This document shows, one piece after another, positions 1-9,624 of a DNA stretch of 64,000 nucleotides. Source of the stretch: Agrypnia vestita. Lineage: Eukaryota > Arthropoda > Insecta > Trichoptera > Phryganeidae. The stretch is taken from the NCBI GenBank assembly GCA_016648135.1, contig JADDOH010002275.1, positions 62,001 through 126,000 on the forward strand. Direction: 5' to 3'. The notes under the pieces were generated by a model. That model had not been told where the DNA came from and searched no databases. It saw nothing but the letters and a program-made list of their open reading frames with translations. The stretch's first letter is position 1. Each line of letters starts with the position of its first letter. A program made the translations under genes and the position numbers.

Positions 1-690
1 AATGGTAGGGTGTGATATTTTTTGCATAAACTGACATAATCGTCAGACACGCAATTAAATTTGAAGTTGAGAAAGCGAATAAATGTTTTTTGAATTTGTT
101 CCAAGCGATTTACATAGGTCATATACTGGGGATTACATAACGCAATGAGAGAACCTCGGACTATTCAGAAAGTTTCAGAGTGTGGGTCTCCCTCTGGGGG
201 ACGTTGGAAAGACCGGCTGATCAGGCGGGTGCAGTCATCTGTACTATTTACTTCCCCCGGTAGTCTGTTGTTTCGGGCTGGGGTAAGTTTCTGCTGGTCC
301 ATGGCCGCTGTTTGCGTGACCCATCTCATGTAACGTCTTTTCCTCCCCTTTGGGGCGTGATTGCTGCAGACTCGACGAGTACGCAGTGACATATTTTAAT
401 CTGTAAACATGCACATAACTTAATCGTTCTTTGTATTATACAATTTTTTTTTTTTCAATTGGTTGAGCAACTTTGTAGATTGACATTTAAAAAAATCAAT
501 TTTATTATTTGTTTTAAACTATTTTTTTAAATTAATTACACTTAGATGTTTATCTACAGTACTCCACTTAAAAATATAGAGGTATAATTACCAGCTGCGA
601 AATCTATGTATACTTTATATAAGTTCATGAGAATAAACTATAGATGTTTACTTCCTACCTTGCAAAAATTGAAAAAATGTTTTTTACAAT
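1..690. other. No gene recognised
   Basis: AT-rich sequence with a moderately GC-richer patch at about 140-390. That patch holds two short overlapping open frames on opposite strands, neither resembling a known protein. I see no repeat or RNA gene that I can name here. Confidence 0.5.
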
Positions 691-699
691 ATTTTTATC

Positions 700-886
700 A
701 TTTTATTTGAGTTTTGTGAAAGCGAATGAATATTTCATAATCTATATAAGGTACTGTAATGATAGATCAACTTTTTGCAAAACATAAGTCAAAAAATTGA
801 AAAAAATGCCAAATTTGATAATTTTGAACATTTTCTCCTCATAATCAAGGCAGGAGTCCATATGCTATTACTTGTGAGACACCCTG
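700..886 (+). mobile_element. Right-end fragment of a CAGGGTGT-type MITE
   Basis: The segment ends in CACCCTG followed by TA, the right terminus of the inverted-repeat family seen complete at 17415-17848. Its body matches 32165-32379 closely, including the stretch about an initial reaction to a pair of phrases meaning lysine-rich A/T blocks and the motif AGGCAGGAGTCCA near the end. Only the right half is present. The family has TA target sites, which suggests a Tc1/mariner-mobilised non-autonomous element. The superfamily is inferred. Confidence 0.5.
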
Positions 887-1079
887 TATAGAACTGTGAA
901 TGGTGAATGGTACCCACCGCTTACCCAGGACCGTTTTATGAGCAAAAGCTCCCATATCGGTCCATCTCATTCGTCTCCAGCTTGACATTTTTTTAGCTAC
1001 AATGCAAGACCGTGCTGCCCCACACGGGTCGTATAAACCGATGTGAGGCGGCACGGCCGCAAAAAAAACCAAAATCTGT

Positions 1080-1260
1080 ATAGAACTTTAAAAAATTTGA
1101 TGTGTGGTTGTTCTTACGATGCATTATGTAGAGTGATCACTAAAGCCAGCTCGTACAGGTCGTAAGCCCTGGGCCATCCTATAAAAATACTTACACACAT
1201 GTTTCTCTTATAAATAGATTCGTCTCTGTGAGACTTCTATAATTTGGCTTAGTTAAAAAA
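1080..1260 (-). repeat. Rep1 copy (right half)
   Basis: This is one of about a dozen copies of an interspersed repeat that I call Rep1. Read on the minus strand it has GTCTC-ACA-GAGAC-GAA near one end, a conserved block GGCTTACGACCTG, and then GTGATCACT. Other copies are at 14790-14890, 35625-35720, 39395-39790, 41840-42420, 42700-42880, 47525-47905 and 62960-63115. It has no coding capacity. The class is unknown. Confidence 0.55.
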
Positions 1261-1815
1261 AGTTTTGTTTATTTCACGAAACGCTCTCCCAACCCCCTGT
1301 GAAACAAATTGAAAGCAGCCTCGTGAACTCGAGTTACTCCCACTGCATAAATCAAGACATCATCAGCGGGAAAAATGCCCTTTATTTCTTCGCAATTAAC
1401 CAAAGTTGTGAACACTTTATCTATCGCGTCATCCGACTAGTCTACCTCGGCGGCACGCAACGCGGGGCGACACGAACCCGCCTCTCCGCGGCAGATGCTC
1501 GCTTCTCAGCGCGGTCGCTTGTGGTAACTCCTCGAGGAAACGTTCAATTTATCATCGGCCTGACAAATTAATGAACGCAGCGTTTTGTGATATTTACATA
1601 CGACCAAAGGTGGGGAGGCTCTTAATGGTTGCATCCATTTCAGTAATGAGCGCGAAGCTTTCAACAATTAAGCTGTCTTTTATGTTGAATATTTTTATCA
1701 GATGCGATATAAGATAGTGCCTACGCGGTTTTATTTCCTGTTTCAGTAAATTATAACTATATTAATAATATCACTGATGAAATCAGCGGTAACTTTGTAG
1801 AGATTCATGATGTAT
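1261..1815. other. Unassigned; GC-richer stretch
   Basis: From about 1400 to 1560 the base composition rises and a 90-codon open frame starting at 1299 is present. Its translation matches nothing I recognise. It could be single-copy host sequence, but there is no support for a gene. Confidence 0.35.
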
Positions 1816-1990
1816 TATGTGGGGTATAAAAGAAAAGGCAGCGATAAACAAAAAAATTTAAAAATGTTTTGAATGCAGTCACAGAAGGTTATTAATTTAA
1901 AATATCCTAAATTCAAGATTTTATGTATCTATCCAAAATCATGTTTTTTATAAATCTGTGGGCTACGTTTCTTACAAAATCTCGAATTCA
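1816..1990 (+). mobile_element. Left half of the ATGTGGGGTATAAAAG MITE
   Basis: It begins ATGTGGGGTATAAAAG and continues with the same internal sequence as the complete copy at 20300-20522, including GAATGCAGTC and a run ending in TTTTATGTATCTATC. The right inverted terminus is missing. It joins directly onto PLE-derived sequence, so one element probably inserted into or recombined with the other. Confidence 0.6.
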
Positions 1991-2019
1991 CTATAAATTA
2001 GTAATCCCCGATGATTGTA

Positions 2020-2310
2020 TTCAAATGGATGGAATAAAACGAATTTTCATTAAAAGGAATTTCACCTTGGATATTAATTTGCTTAACAATATCACATTCA
2101 CCGACTCTTTTCCTCTCAATATTTCCATTACATCCACCCTTCAACCTTACATCAGTAACTCTGGCATTTTTTGCTAATACTTAATTAATTATATGTATTT
2201 CTACGTAAACCATGTTTCTGTATTTGAATATATTTAGTTTAATACTTGACCCATCGATGAGAGGTTCTATAACTCCAGAAGATCGAGTAGTAAAATATAT
2301 AATTTTTAAT
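2020..2310 (+). mobile_element. PLE 3' end: C-terminal coding remnant plus decayed hairpin
   Basis: An open frame through 2177 ends in a segment with the pattern LLNNITFTDSFPLN. The same pattern recurs at 59742-59966 (VLNNISFINSSPL) and on the minus strand at 60935-61183 (FLNTITFSNYFPL). It aligns with the region that follows the endonuclease of the better preserved PLE at 56090-57075 (LMNNIRFQSTSPILEL). About 75 bases further on, at 2252-2290, lies a decayed version of the CTGATGATGAGAGG hairpin typical of this family's end. The fragment is therefore the extreme 3' part of a Penelope-like retroelement. The RT and endonuclease parts are absent. Confidence 0.6.
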
Positions 2311-2554
2311 TATATCCATTTTTATTCATCCATTTTGAAGATCATCATACATAAATATTGATGGAAATACAGTAATATTCCAATATAACTAATTCGGACG
2401 AGAGGGGGTCCGTTGAAGCCGAAATTCAAATTTACATTATTGTCATTAATATTTAAAGCATTAACTTTGTGGTTAGACATTATATCAGAAGTTTAAAAAT
2501 ACTATGGTTGGGGTGTATAGTGTTGTGAATACAGTAGGTGGTGTAGTGTTGGTC

Positions 2555-2583
2555 CTAACGAAGAGACAGGTACGTCTCGAAAC
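2555..2583 (+). other. Hammerhead-like hairpin (decayed core)
   Basis: The order is CTAACGA (from CTGANGA), one A, stem GAGAC, loop AGGTAC, stem GUCUC, then GAAAC. The 5-bp stem is perfect but the first core box carries substitutions. The downstream CGGTAGAC matches the minus-strand hairpin at 18386-18414, so both belong to one PLE subfamily. Confidence 0.6.
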
Positions 2584-2639
2584 CGGTAGACCTTAAATCT
2601 GGTAGTAGTTTTTACTAAGCTAACTTACGTTCTGCGAAA

Positions 2640-3015
2640 AATATGCACTTAATCGAAGTCTTCTGAACAATCTAGAAGATTTTAGAAGGAACTGAAATAT
2701 GTGAAATTATACAAAAAGCTTAAAGAAAATCAAATCTTTATAAATAGGAATTATAATCAATCTTTATAATCAAATCTTTATAAATAGGCGACTTCGCGCT
2801 GAATATAGTCTTTCTTTGACATTAAAAATCTACGGAAAAACGCATAGGCGATCCGAGCAAATATAGTCAGCCAGCGATGAATATACATATTATAAAGTAG
2901 CTGAGTGCCGAGTAATCTAGTAATGAATATGTGCGATAAAAACAGCGAATAAATATACCAGAGACAAGTGGAATATTCTCGAGTGCGCGATACACTGCAA
3001 ATTATGGAATTATTT
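2640..3015 (+). mobile_element. LTR-like promoter fragment
   Basis: This segment has TATAAATAG near 2777, a CGCGCTG block, TTTGAC, and AGCGAATAAATA followed by AGAGACAAGTGG. The same order is found in the probable LTR at 32834-33125, so the two are diverged copies. Upstream at 2656-2690 there are partly conserved GAA/TTC modules (TCTAGAAGATTTTAGAAG), weak for a heat-shock element. A short direct duplication containing ATCTTTATAAATAGG lies at about 2735-2788. No LTR ends or target duplication could be placed, so the class is inferred. Confidence 0.35.
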
Positions 3016-3049
3016 CCAGTGACTTTGTGATATAAATAAAAATTTAATT

Positions 3050-3365
3050 ATAATTTATAGAAATTAACTTTGTATACACCACTTTTTTATTGAAAAAAAA
3101 TTCAACATGTTTCAAAGTCAATGGCTTCTTCATCAGGATAACAAATGTACAAAATTAAATTTAAAAATCGAAGTATAGATAATAAAAATAATAAAAAATA
3201 TATATATGGAAAGTGAATAATAATAAAGTACCTACATAACATGAAAATAAATTTAAAAGATAGCTATTGATATATATTGATTTATTGCGTTTACTTTCGT
3301 TTCCCACCACCACGAACCCTTGACAATATAATGATATAAATAACTTATCTGAAAAAATTGACAAA
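3050..3365 (-). mobile_element. PLE family-B end with hairpin
   Basis: On the minus strand, CTGATGA, one A, GAAGCC-AUU-GACUUU and GAAAC occupy 3109-3136. They are followed by a block in A-rich sequence that matches the ends of 54993-55365 and 48743-48917 (CACTTNTTNATTGAAAAAAA on the plus strand). Beyond the hairpin, to 3365, is AT-rich sequence shared with 55080-55200 (AAATCGAAGTATAGATAAT). This is a terminal repeat and flanking part of a Penelope-like element. No reverse transcriptase is preserved. Confidence 0.55.
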
Positions 3366-3872
3366 TTTGTTTATATACCTGTTTCTCAAAAGCTTGAGAC
3401 ACAACCGGAGCCCCGTCGTTCTAAACATGGCCCAGGATCGCGAAGAGAGGAGTAAAGCAGCTTGCGCTATAGAAGCAAAAGATAAGACCATTAACTACGT
3501 AATAGACTTGTATTTTTGTATGTAGATACGTCTGTATAAATAAAATTAAGTATGTATGAAAAGTTTAATTTCACAGAATATTTTTATATGTATTATGGTT
3601 TATATATCCATGTAATATTTATGTCGGCGATGTTTTTTCTTGGCACACGGCATATTTTGGCATATAACATATGGCACATTCTAAAATTTATAAAAAATAA
3701 AAGTGAATTTATAACAATAAGCGAGCTGTTAATTTACTCATAAGCATTTTAAAATTCGCGGTGTTAATTTTGGCGCGACATAATAAACGGAAAATTTATT
3801 CGATAAATCTGATGTCCGTTAAATTAAGTTCCGCAAAATTGAGGGCTTACTGTGTATAAATTTTAATTAAAC
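3366..3872. other. No gene recognised
   Basis: AT-rich sequence with one 63-codon open frame at 3552-3743 that is mostly hydrophobic and low in complexity. I see no support for a gene. Confidence 0.4.
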
Positions 3873-4030
3873 TTGCTTATCGTTTTAGTGGTAAGACAAT
3901 ATCAAACTGTTGGGGCTTCGATCCTCGTTCTTGGAAATCAGCAAGTATTTCTGTACCCAAAACGCTTAGCTTAGTTTGAAAATATTATGAATATTTATGT
4001 AACCTGTATTCCGCGTGCGAATCTCTATTT
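3873..4030 (+). mobile_element. tRNA-derived SINE, diverged copy
   Basis: It shares with the full copy at 57261-57438 the A-box-like TTTTAGTGGTAAGAC, a decayed B box (GGCTTCGATCCTC), and the tail CAGCAAGT...GCTTAGCTTAGTTTGAAAATA...TATTCCG...GCGAATCTCTATT. It is the most diverged of seven copies in the window, so probably the oldest. Confidence 0.7.
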
Positions 4031-4509
4031 GTGAATAATTATAATAAAGTGCTGAATTTTCCACGCTAAAATTTGTAGAATAGAAACTTATGCGCCGGCA
4101 TTTACGTATAAATGTCGTAACAAAACATATATTTAAGTGGAAATTTATGCACTTGGTGACGCCTGTAATTTGTGTATCATTACAGTGATTTAAATGTTTA
4201 GCTGTTATTTAAATATTTCCTTAATATCATAAATTGATCGTATTTGTCATAAAAAAGGTTATGCTTGATTCATTAAAAATCTTTTACCTGTTGTTATTTT
4301 AGATTTCAAAAGTTTACACATAAAAGTAAAGTTAAAAATACCTAACTTTACTTTAATTTACGGCAGTTTCGATTCCCAGATTTTTTTGAAAATAATAAGA
4401 TAGATTTTCCTTCTCGAATGATTTAGTATTATAATGTTCTCAATTATTGTTTTAATTGTTAGTATGCAGAATATACTGTCGTATAAAGTACAGGTCTTTT
4501 CGTTTAAAA

Positions 4510-4650
4510 AAGACAATTTAATTGGTATGTGTAAGCTGCGCGTACGACGAACATTCTTTCGTTGTGTTGGTGTTTACGGGTATAAACACCTAACACAAAG
4601 AAACAATGTGCCTCTTATGCACGGCTTACACATACTAATTTAATTGTCTT
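4510..4650. mobile_element. Foldback MITE, 27-bp arms
   Basis: The arms 4510-4536 and 4624-4650 are inverted repeats with one mismatch (AAGACAATTTAATTNGTATG...). An inner inverted pair is built on TTCGTTGTGTTNGTGTTTA. The inner arms and the outside motif AGGTCTTTTCGT match the element at 62310-62475, so both belong to one family. No open frame is present. The mobilising enzyme is unknown. Confidence 0.65.
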
Positions 4651-5031
4651 TCTGAAATAGAAAGAGGTTTATACCATAGTACAAATGTTAGGCACATAAA
4701 GAACCGGGCGTATTATTTCCACTCAGATAAATACTAGTAAAGTATTCGCCGTACAAAATTCCTAGAATCGGGAAAATAAATTTCGTGTTAGTCCTTTCAA
4801 ACTGACGTCATCTTCATCCCCCTATTTCGCTGGGGGTTTTTCTAAATGTCTGCACACGCTTTAGACATAATTAATCATTATCCATTTGTCATGATTTTCT
4901 ATTCGCTTATAAATCTCTATCTCTGCGGAAGCTGTATGTCGTTTAAAATCATCCATGCATTTCATTACAAAATACAAAATATTTTTATTTTTAAATATTA
5001 TAATGTTTAATTTCTCATCGAACTGAGAATC

Positions 5032-5077
5032 ATTTAATGTTTTTCTATTACTATGTAGTAATAGAAAAACATTAAAT
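5032..5077. repeat. Perfect 22-bp palindrome
   Basis: The arms 5032-5053 and 5056-5077 are exact inverted repeats separated by TG. Nearby sequence (CTCATCGA, again at about 5357) resembles decayed PLE family-A end sequence, so this may be a recombination product of inverted PLE ends. Confidence 0.7.
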
Positions 5078-5339
5078 TAGACTTTCAATATATTTTAAAA
5101 ATTCAAATAAATATTTTTAGATATTTTATATACATATAGGTGTGTGTGTGAGTGTGTGTTTGTTTGCAGGAAAATTTGAATAAAATTGATTTATGACATT
5201 GCACTGAAGTATATTATTGATGGATTCGATGTTAACGTCGCAAAGATTATTTATGACATCATTAAATTGGATGAAAAGCAACTACTATTGAATCTCTACG
5301 TAAGTTTAATTATAATTTTATATTTTACGACTTAAGTTT

Positions 5340-5440
5340 TAAGAGTACCTACTAGTATTTCTCATCGACAGATGAAGTATTAAACTATTTACTTATCAAG
5401 ATCCTGATACTTCCAAACTCGAGTAGTAAAATGTAAAATT
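5340..5440. mobile_element. Decayed PLE family-A ends
   Basis: It contains TTTCTCATCGACAGATGAAG and then AAACTCGAGTAGTAAAATGT. The second motif matches GATCGAGTAGTAAAATAT next to the PLE end at 2280-2300. The hairpin core is no longer intact. The assignment is tentative. Confidence 0.35.
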
Positions 5441-5707
5441 GTTATTTAACTCACGTAGAGACAACATAGTTTTTTTGTATGTTTTTTACTTGGTTAAATG
5501 ATTATCAATTTGTATTGGAGTGTTATTTTTTATTAGATCGAGATATTTGGTTCTCAAGAGACATTTTCCAAATTAAAAACTTCCCGTGTGAAAATTGAAA
5601 ACCTGTAATGCTGTGTATACTAATTCCGTATATTAGCGGTGTTTATCATTTATCGAACATAAATGATAAATGATAAATCCAAACCTTTCGGGCCTAATAT
5701 TAATAAG

Positions 5708-6030
5708 CAATTAACTAACTCACTTACCATCACGCCGTTTCCCCGTGGGGGTAGCCAGAGAGGATAGAGCGCCACACTCTTCTGTCCTGATATACAACTC
5801 TCGCCCCATCCACATTCATGCATCTTCGCATGCAAGCTCGCCGGTTGTTGAGGCTTCTAACGGAACCATCTTCTAGTATCTGGTTAATCTGGTCAAGTCT
5901 TCCGCGGTCTTCTCTTTCTGGCGCCATCAACACTTGCATTATATATCTTTCTTACCATTCTTTCCTCATTCATTCGCTCAACATGCCCAAACCCTCTGAG
6001 CGACCCTTTTTTAATTCTATTAATTATCGA
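5708..6030 (-). mobile_element. LINE-A 3' end (RTE-like), 5'-truncated
   Basis: On the minus strand, in broken frames, I read FGHVERMNEERMVRKIYNAS, RRPRKT, ILEDGSVRSLNNRRACMRRC, and MNVDGARVVYQDRRVWRSIL followed by GYPHGETA and a stop. This is the usual C-terminal tail of RTE-type LINE reverse transcriptases (GHVERM, GRPRKTW). It ends in a GTTAGTT-type tail on the minus strand at about 5708-5716. It is inactive. It shares its ending with copies at 6510-6965, 21437-21540, 28160-28380 and 58394-58954. Confidence 0.8.
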
Positions 6031-6049
6031 GGACAGTTTTGGGACTGTT

Positions 6050-6505
6050 GATAATGATAATAATCGCCATTAGGGCAGCTAGATCTGGAATTATAATCTG
6101 TCATGAAGTGGAACCTGAATCATGGCAATGTTTACCTACGTAAATACGAGCATGCCTATTGTTGAATTCTTACTTTAAATTACTTAAAAAATAAATTGTT
6201 ATCGGTTATTTTAATGTCTCGCAGAAAATTGAACTCTAATTGAAATATTGTGAGTTGTGTGATGTGTACCTTAAGTGAAAAAGATAGGCAGGTATTAAAC
6301 TAACAAAAAAAATCAAATACTTCTTCAATACTGTATACTCTACATTGTGCTCAAAATGCAAGTAACGATGCTGGTAGTGACGACAGTGTAAATTATAACA
6401 AGCCAATATTATTTTTTAAATCGTATATTGTTTCCGTTAATTGCGTTAAGTGAGACTATAGCCTTTTAAGGTAGACCACTTTCCTTTTTTGAATGATGCT
6501 CTGAA
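6050..6505. other. No gene recognised
   Basis: AT-rich sequence between two LINE-A copies of opposite orientation. No feature can be named. Confidence 0.4.
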
Positions 6506-6509
6506 TGCA

Positions 6510-6965
6510 ATTATGGTTAATAGGAATATGTCACGCGACGCAAGACTACATACATAATGGAATTCTGGTGCCGACTAATATATGGAGTGAAGTCTGGAAT
6601 TGGCGGAAAAAGAACGAAAGCAGACTGTCGCGGTGAAATGCGGCCGCTTAGGTGCGCGTAGTACACAGTGAAGTATTAAAAATTAGTAGTAAATTTAATG
6701 CTGGATGTAGCGTGGTAGATAGAATAAAAAAGAATCAATGAAGTAGTTTGGAGATGTGGTAAAAAAAATATGTGAGGTTGAAAGCAGCAGGAATAGAGAG
6801 CATCTGCGAAAGACCAGGCGTAACCATAAAAACCAAATATTGGTGAAAAATGACATTTCAACTTGCATGAGAAGATTTATGATAGTGATCAGGCAAAAGT
6901 GGTGTCCCAGGACTGAAGCAGGTACCGTTCTAGTCTGTCTGCCTATGTGTTTGTTAGTCAGTTAG
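6510..6965 (+). mobile_element. LINE-A short copy, frameshifted
   Basis: It begins with AATTATGGTTAATAGGAA, homologous to the first bases of the copy at 58394. It then carries broken coding for the NWxKKNES, NAGCSVVDRIKK and RKTRRNHKNQ stretches and ends in GTTAGTCAGTTAGTT. Many stops and frameshifts make it non-coding. The fact that it starts at the same internal point as 58394-58954 is notable. I could not find a convincing target duplication. Confidence 0.7.
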
Positions 6966-7067
6966 TTCTTTGGATATTTCAATGCGTGCTCGAGACATTG
7001 AAGTTTTCGATTTTTTAATGTTTTAACCATGTATTTATCATCCACCATAACCAAATAGTAGCTTGTA

Positions 7068-7433
7068 GCTTAGCGATCTGGTGGTCGTTGAACCGAGCCT
7101 CATTTCAGGACACCAGCAAGTTAGTCTTCTGCGTGCACTTTTCTGGTATATTTTACCACGTATATCTGACATCTCTGGCTAATGTTTCGGATCCCATTGT
7201 AGAGTCCACATCAGTACTGATGATGGACCCTACAATAGGATCCGAAACGTTGGCCAGAGAGGTCTAATATGCAAGACAGAATCTGCACTCAAAAGATTCT
7301 GAACGGCCGTGAAAACCTGAGAACATTTTTTACCAGCATGTTAGTCCTATTTTCATAGAACAAGCGTTTAGCTTATTTTGAAAATAGTAAGAATGTTGAT
7401 GCGTCATGTACCCATTGCGTTTTTGCATCTCTA
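7068..7433 (+). mobile_element. tRNA-derived SINE split by a foldback element
   Basis: SINE sequence runs from 7068 to 7126 and resumes at 7332 with a duplicated ACCAGCANGTTAGTC, ending at GCATCTC near 7433. The first part lacks most of the A box. The interruption is the foldback element 7127-7331, so the SINE was in place before the foldback arrived. Confidence 0.75.
7127..7331 (+). mobile_element. Foldback element with hammerhead-like hairpins (15-bp TSD)
   Basis: A 205-bp palindromic insertion flanked by ACCAGCAAGTTAGTC (7112-7126) and ACCAGCATGTTAGTC (7332-7346), a 15-bp target duplication with one mismatch. The plus strand has CTGATGA at 7217-7223, one T, a GGACCC...GGGAUCC-type stem, and GAAAC at 7244-7248. 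The opposite arm carries the reverse hairpin at 7184-7214 with a mutated CTGATGA box. The end GAACGGCCGTGAAAACCT is an asymmetric tail, also found at the other end of 14101-14317. There is no open frame. It appears to be a non-autonomous element related to PLE terminal repeats. Confidence 0.75.
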
Positions 7434-7439
7434 ATGAAA

Positions 7440-8490
7440 AAAATATTAAAAATAAAAATCAAAAATATCATGCTCAATGCAGCAATGCTTAATATTTTTT
7501 TATTATATTACGTAGTAGGGTACGTAATACAAAAAATTATCTAATTTTCCTAATATATATATATATAATTAATAACATATTCATTCAAACGTAAACATTA
7601 CATACTTCGTTTCCTTCCTCTTAAGAGTTGTTATATTTTTTCATCCGTAAAATCCCATTTTTTTGAATTTCATTAGAACTTGATTTGAAACCAGCAGTAT
7701 TTGCCCCACTTGAGAGACGACAAATAAACGCACAATTCACAGAAACGAGTCCGGCGCGGACATACTGAAACAAATGCAGCAATTTATTTCCAGCGATGTA
7801 CAAATTCTGAATTTGGATTTATCTTTATGGAAAATTTAACGACCCCGTTCTCCGGACCGAAATGGAGCCGCCGCGCACGCGCAGAAGCCTGCCGGAACTA
7901 GGCGGAATTGTAGAGCCTTATTGGGCGGAAATAAGATAAGCCGTTGTAATTTTATGCAAAACTAAAAGCATCGCGAAGATAGAAAGGTACCCCACGACTT
8001 TAATGAAGGAATTTTCGCTTCGGCCGATTATCCACGGGTGATACCATTGTTGTGCATTACAGCCAAGGCTGTTTATGTGGAACACCGACATCAAATGTGT
8101 TTTAGTTGACGCCATGTGTTGCGATTCTGATATGATTCTCCTCTCTCTATTGTAGCCAATAATGCTGTTCGTGTCGGTGTACCATTTTCCATATGTCCTC
8201 ATTCTTTGTCGCAGCCGTCAGTTCCTGGTAAAGCGCCACGTTTGCCTTTCTCATTATTTACTCAATACATTTCTGTCTCTGTCTTCCTCTCTGTCAACTT
8301 ATTTCATTTCATTCTTGTGGCTTGAAAAAATCTTTATTTGATGGTGTAGGTCCTAAGTTCTACGAAGAATGAATTATCGCCTATCCGTAAAACATATGTT
8401 TACTCTGCAACCGAAAATGGCTCTTATGTGCATATTATTGCATTATTTTTCATTGTGTTAATTCGAAAAATTATTTTACAACCTAAGCCT
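7440..8490. other. Unassigned; GC-richer block at 7790-8240
   Basis: An AT-rich start includes a short TA run near 7552-7566. The 7800-8240 block is less AT-rich and could be single-copy sequence. A 94-codon minus-strand frame at 7918-8202 has no recognisable motif. Confidence 0.35.
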
Positions 8491-8497
8491 TCCTTTT

Positions 8498-8780
8498 ACT
8501 CCCTTTCTTTAAATCGTAGCATCTGCGGTTTGTTGTCTGCCGGAAAAACTTTGGATCAATTTTTAACCCTTTTCCCGTGATCCAATCGAGCTGAAACTTT
8601 GCAGGCAGACTCATGGCGATGATAAAAATGATCTATTTTCATTTTAAAAAATTAATAATTTTGGTATAATTTTGGATTTTTCAAAATTTTAATGGTTTTT
8701 TCAAATTGGAATCAATACAAATGAGTAATGACCCCGACGCGTGTAGTAGGCACGAAACCTGATTCAATGAGAAAGGGAGT
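8498..8780 (+). mobile_element. Rep3 copy (ACTCCCTTTCTTT ends)
   Basis: It starts ACTCCCTTTCTTT and ends GAGAAAGGGAGTATAATAAAA, so the ends are inverted repeats. Internally it has CTTTGGATCAATTTTTAACC and CGAGCTGAAACTTTGCAGGC, shared with 37957-38368 and 61073-61327. It has no coding capacity. It is probably a MITE of unknown superfamily. Confidence 0.65.
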
Positions 8781-9428
8781 ATAATAAAAACTTGGTTTTT
8801 ATAGGTTAGTTTTTAATGATTAGAACTCATACAACAGCGTTCCTTTTGCATTGATTTGAACACTTAGAAACGCATTCCTTTTCATTAATTTGATCTTTTA
8901 TAACTTTTTTGTTATGTTACATGTTCTCTGTTTAATTTATTTCTCTTATTTCTATCTCAGATTATAATTACCTTTTGAATTCAATAGATATTTTAAATAC
9001 GAAATATGAAGAGTATCGTCGTATGGTGAGACAGATACTGGAAACTCACCCTCCCTGACAATGTGCATTATATAAAGTAATAGTTATAATACTAATAATT
9101 ACTGTTAACTTTCACTTTCCTCCTATTATCACTGAATTTTATTTATGTTTAATTAATCTTTTTATGCTAATTTTAAATTAAAAAATGCTGTTAAATAATT
9201 CTGTAAAATTATTATCATGATCTTATCTGTGTCTTACTATAATTGTGGGAGACATAACAAATTTTTTTTGTATTCTTTTCTTACCATGTATTTATGTCTT
9301 CCTGTTGCATGATCAAATAAATAATAACTTAGCTTTCTTTCTTTTTTATTTCAATTCCTACACTTAAATGTTCAATATCACTTTTTATATTATTATTCAT
9401 ATTTATTTCCCTGGATATAATAGGTCGT

Positions 9429-9608
9429 ATTTAACTGTAATTTCGGATATCCCTCCTCCGCTGGTAAAGGTCGTCCTCCTGATGACGTTGGATAAATATC
9501 CAACGAAACGTCGAAATTCGCTTCTCGGTAATACATACGGTGCGTATAAAATATCCCAAATTACAGTTAAATATGTCTAACGACCGTAATAACAACCTTA
9601 ACTCTTTA
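9429..9608 (+). mobile_element. Foldback element with hammerhead-like hairpin (12-bp TSD)
   Basis: A 180-bp insertion with exact 12-bp duplications ATAATAGGTCGT at 9417-9428 and 9609-9620. The outer arms (TATTTAACTGTAATTT and its reverse at 9555-9576) flank one hairpin: CTGATGA 9479-9485, one C, stem GTTGGAT, loop AAAT, stem ATCCAAC, and GAAAC 9505-9509. The seven-base-pair stem is perfect. Unlike its relatives only one hairpin is present. A tail of about 30 bases lies beyond the right arm. There is no coding capacity. Confidence 0.75.
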
Positions 9609-9624
9609 ATAATAGGTCGTTATT

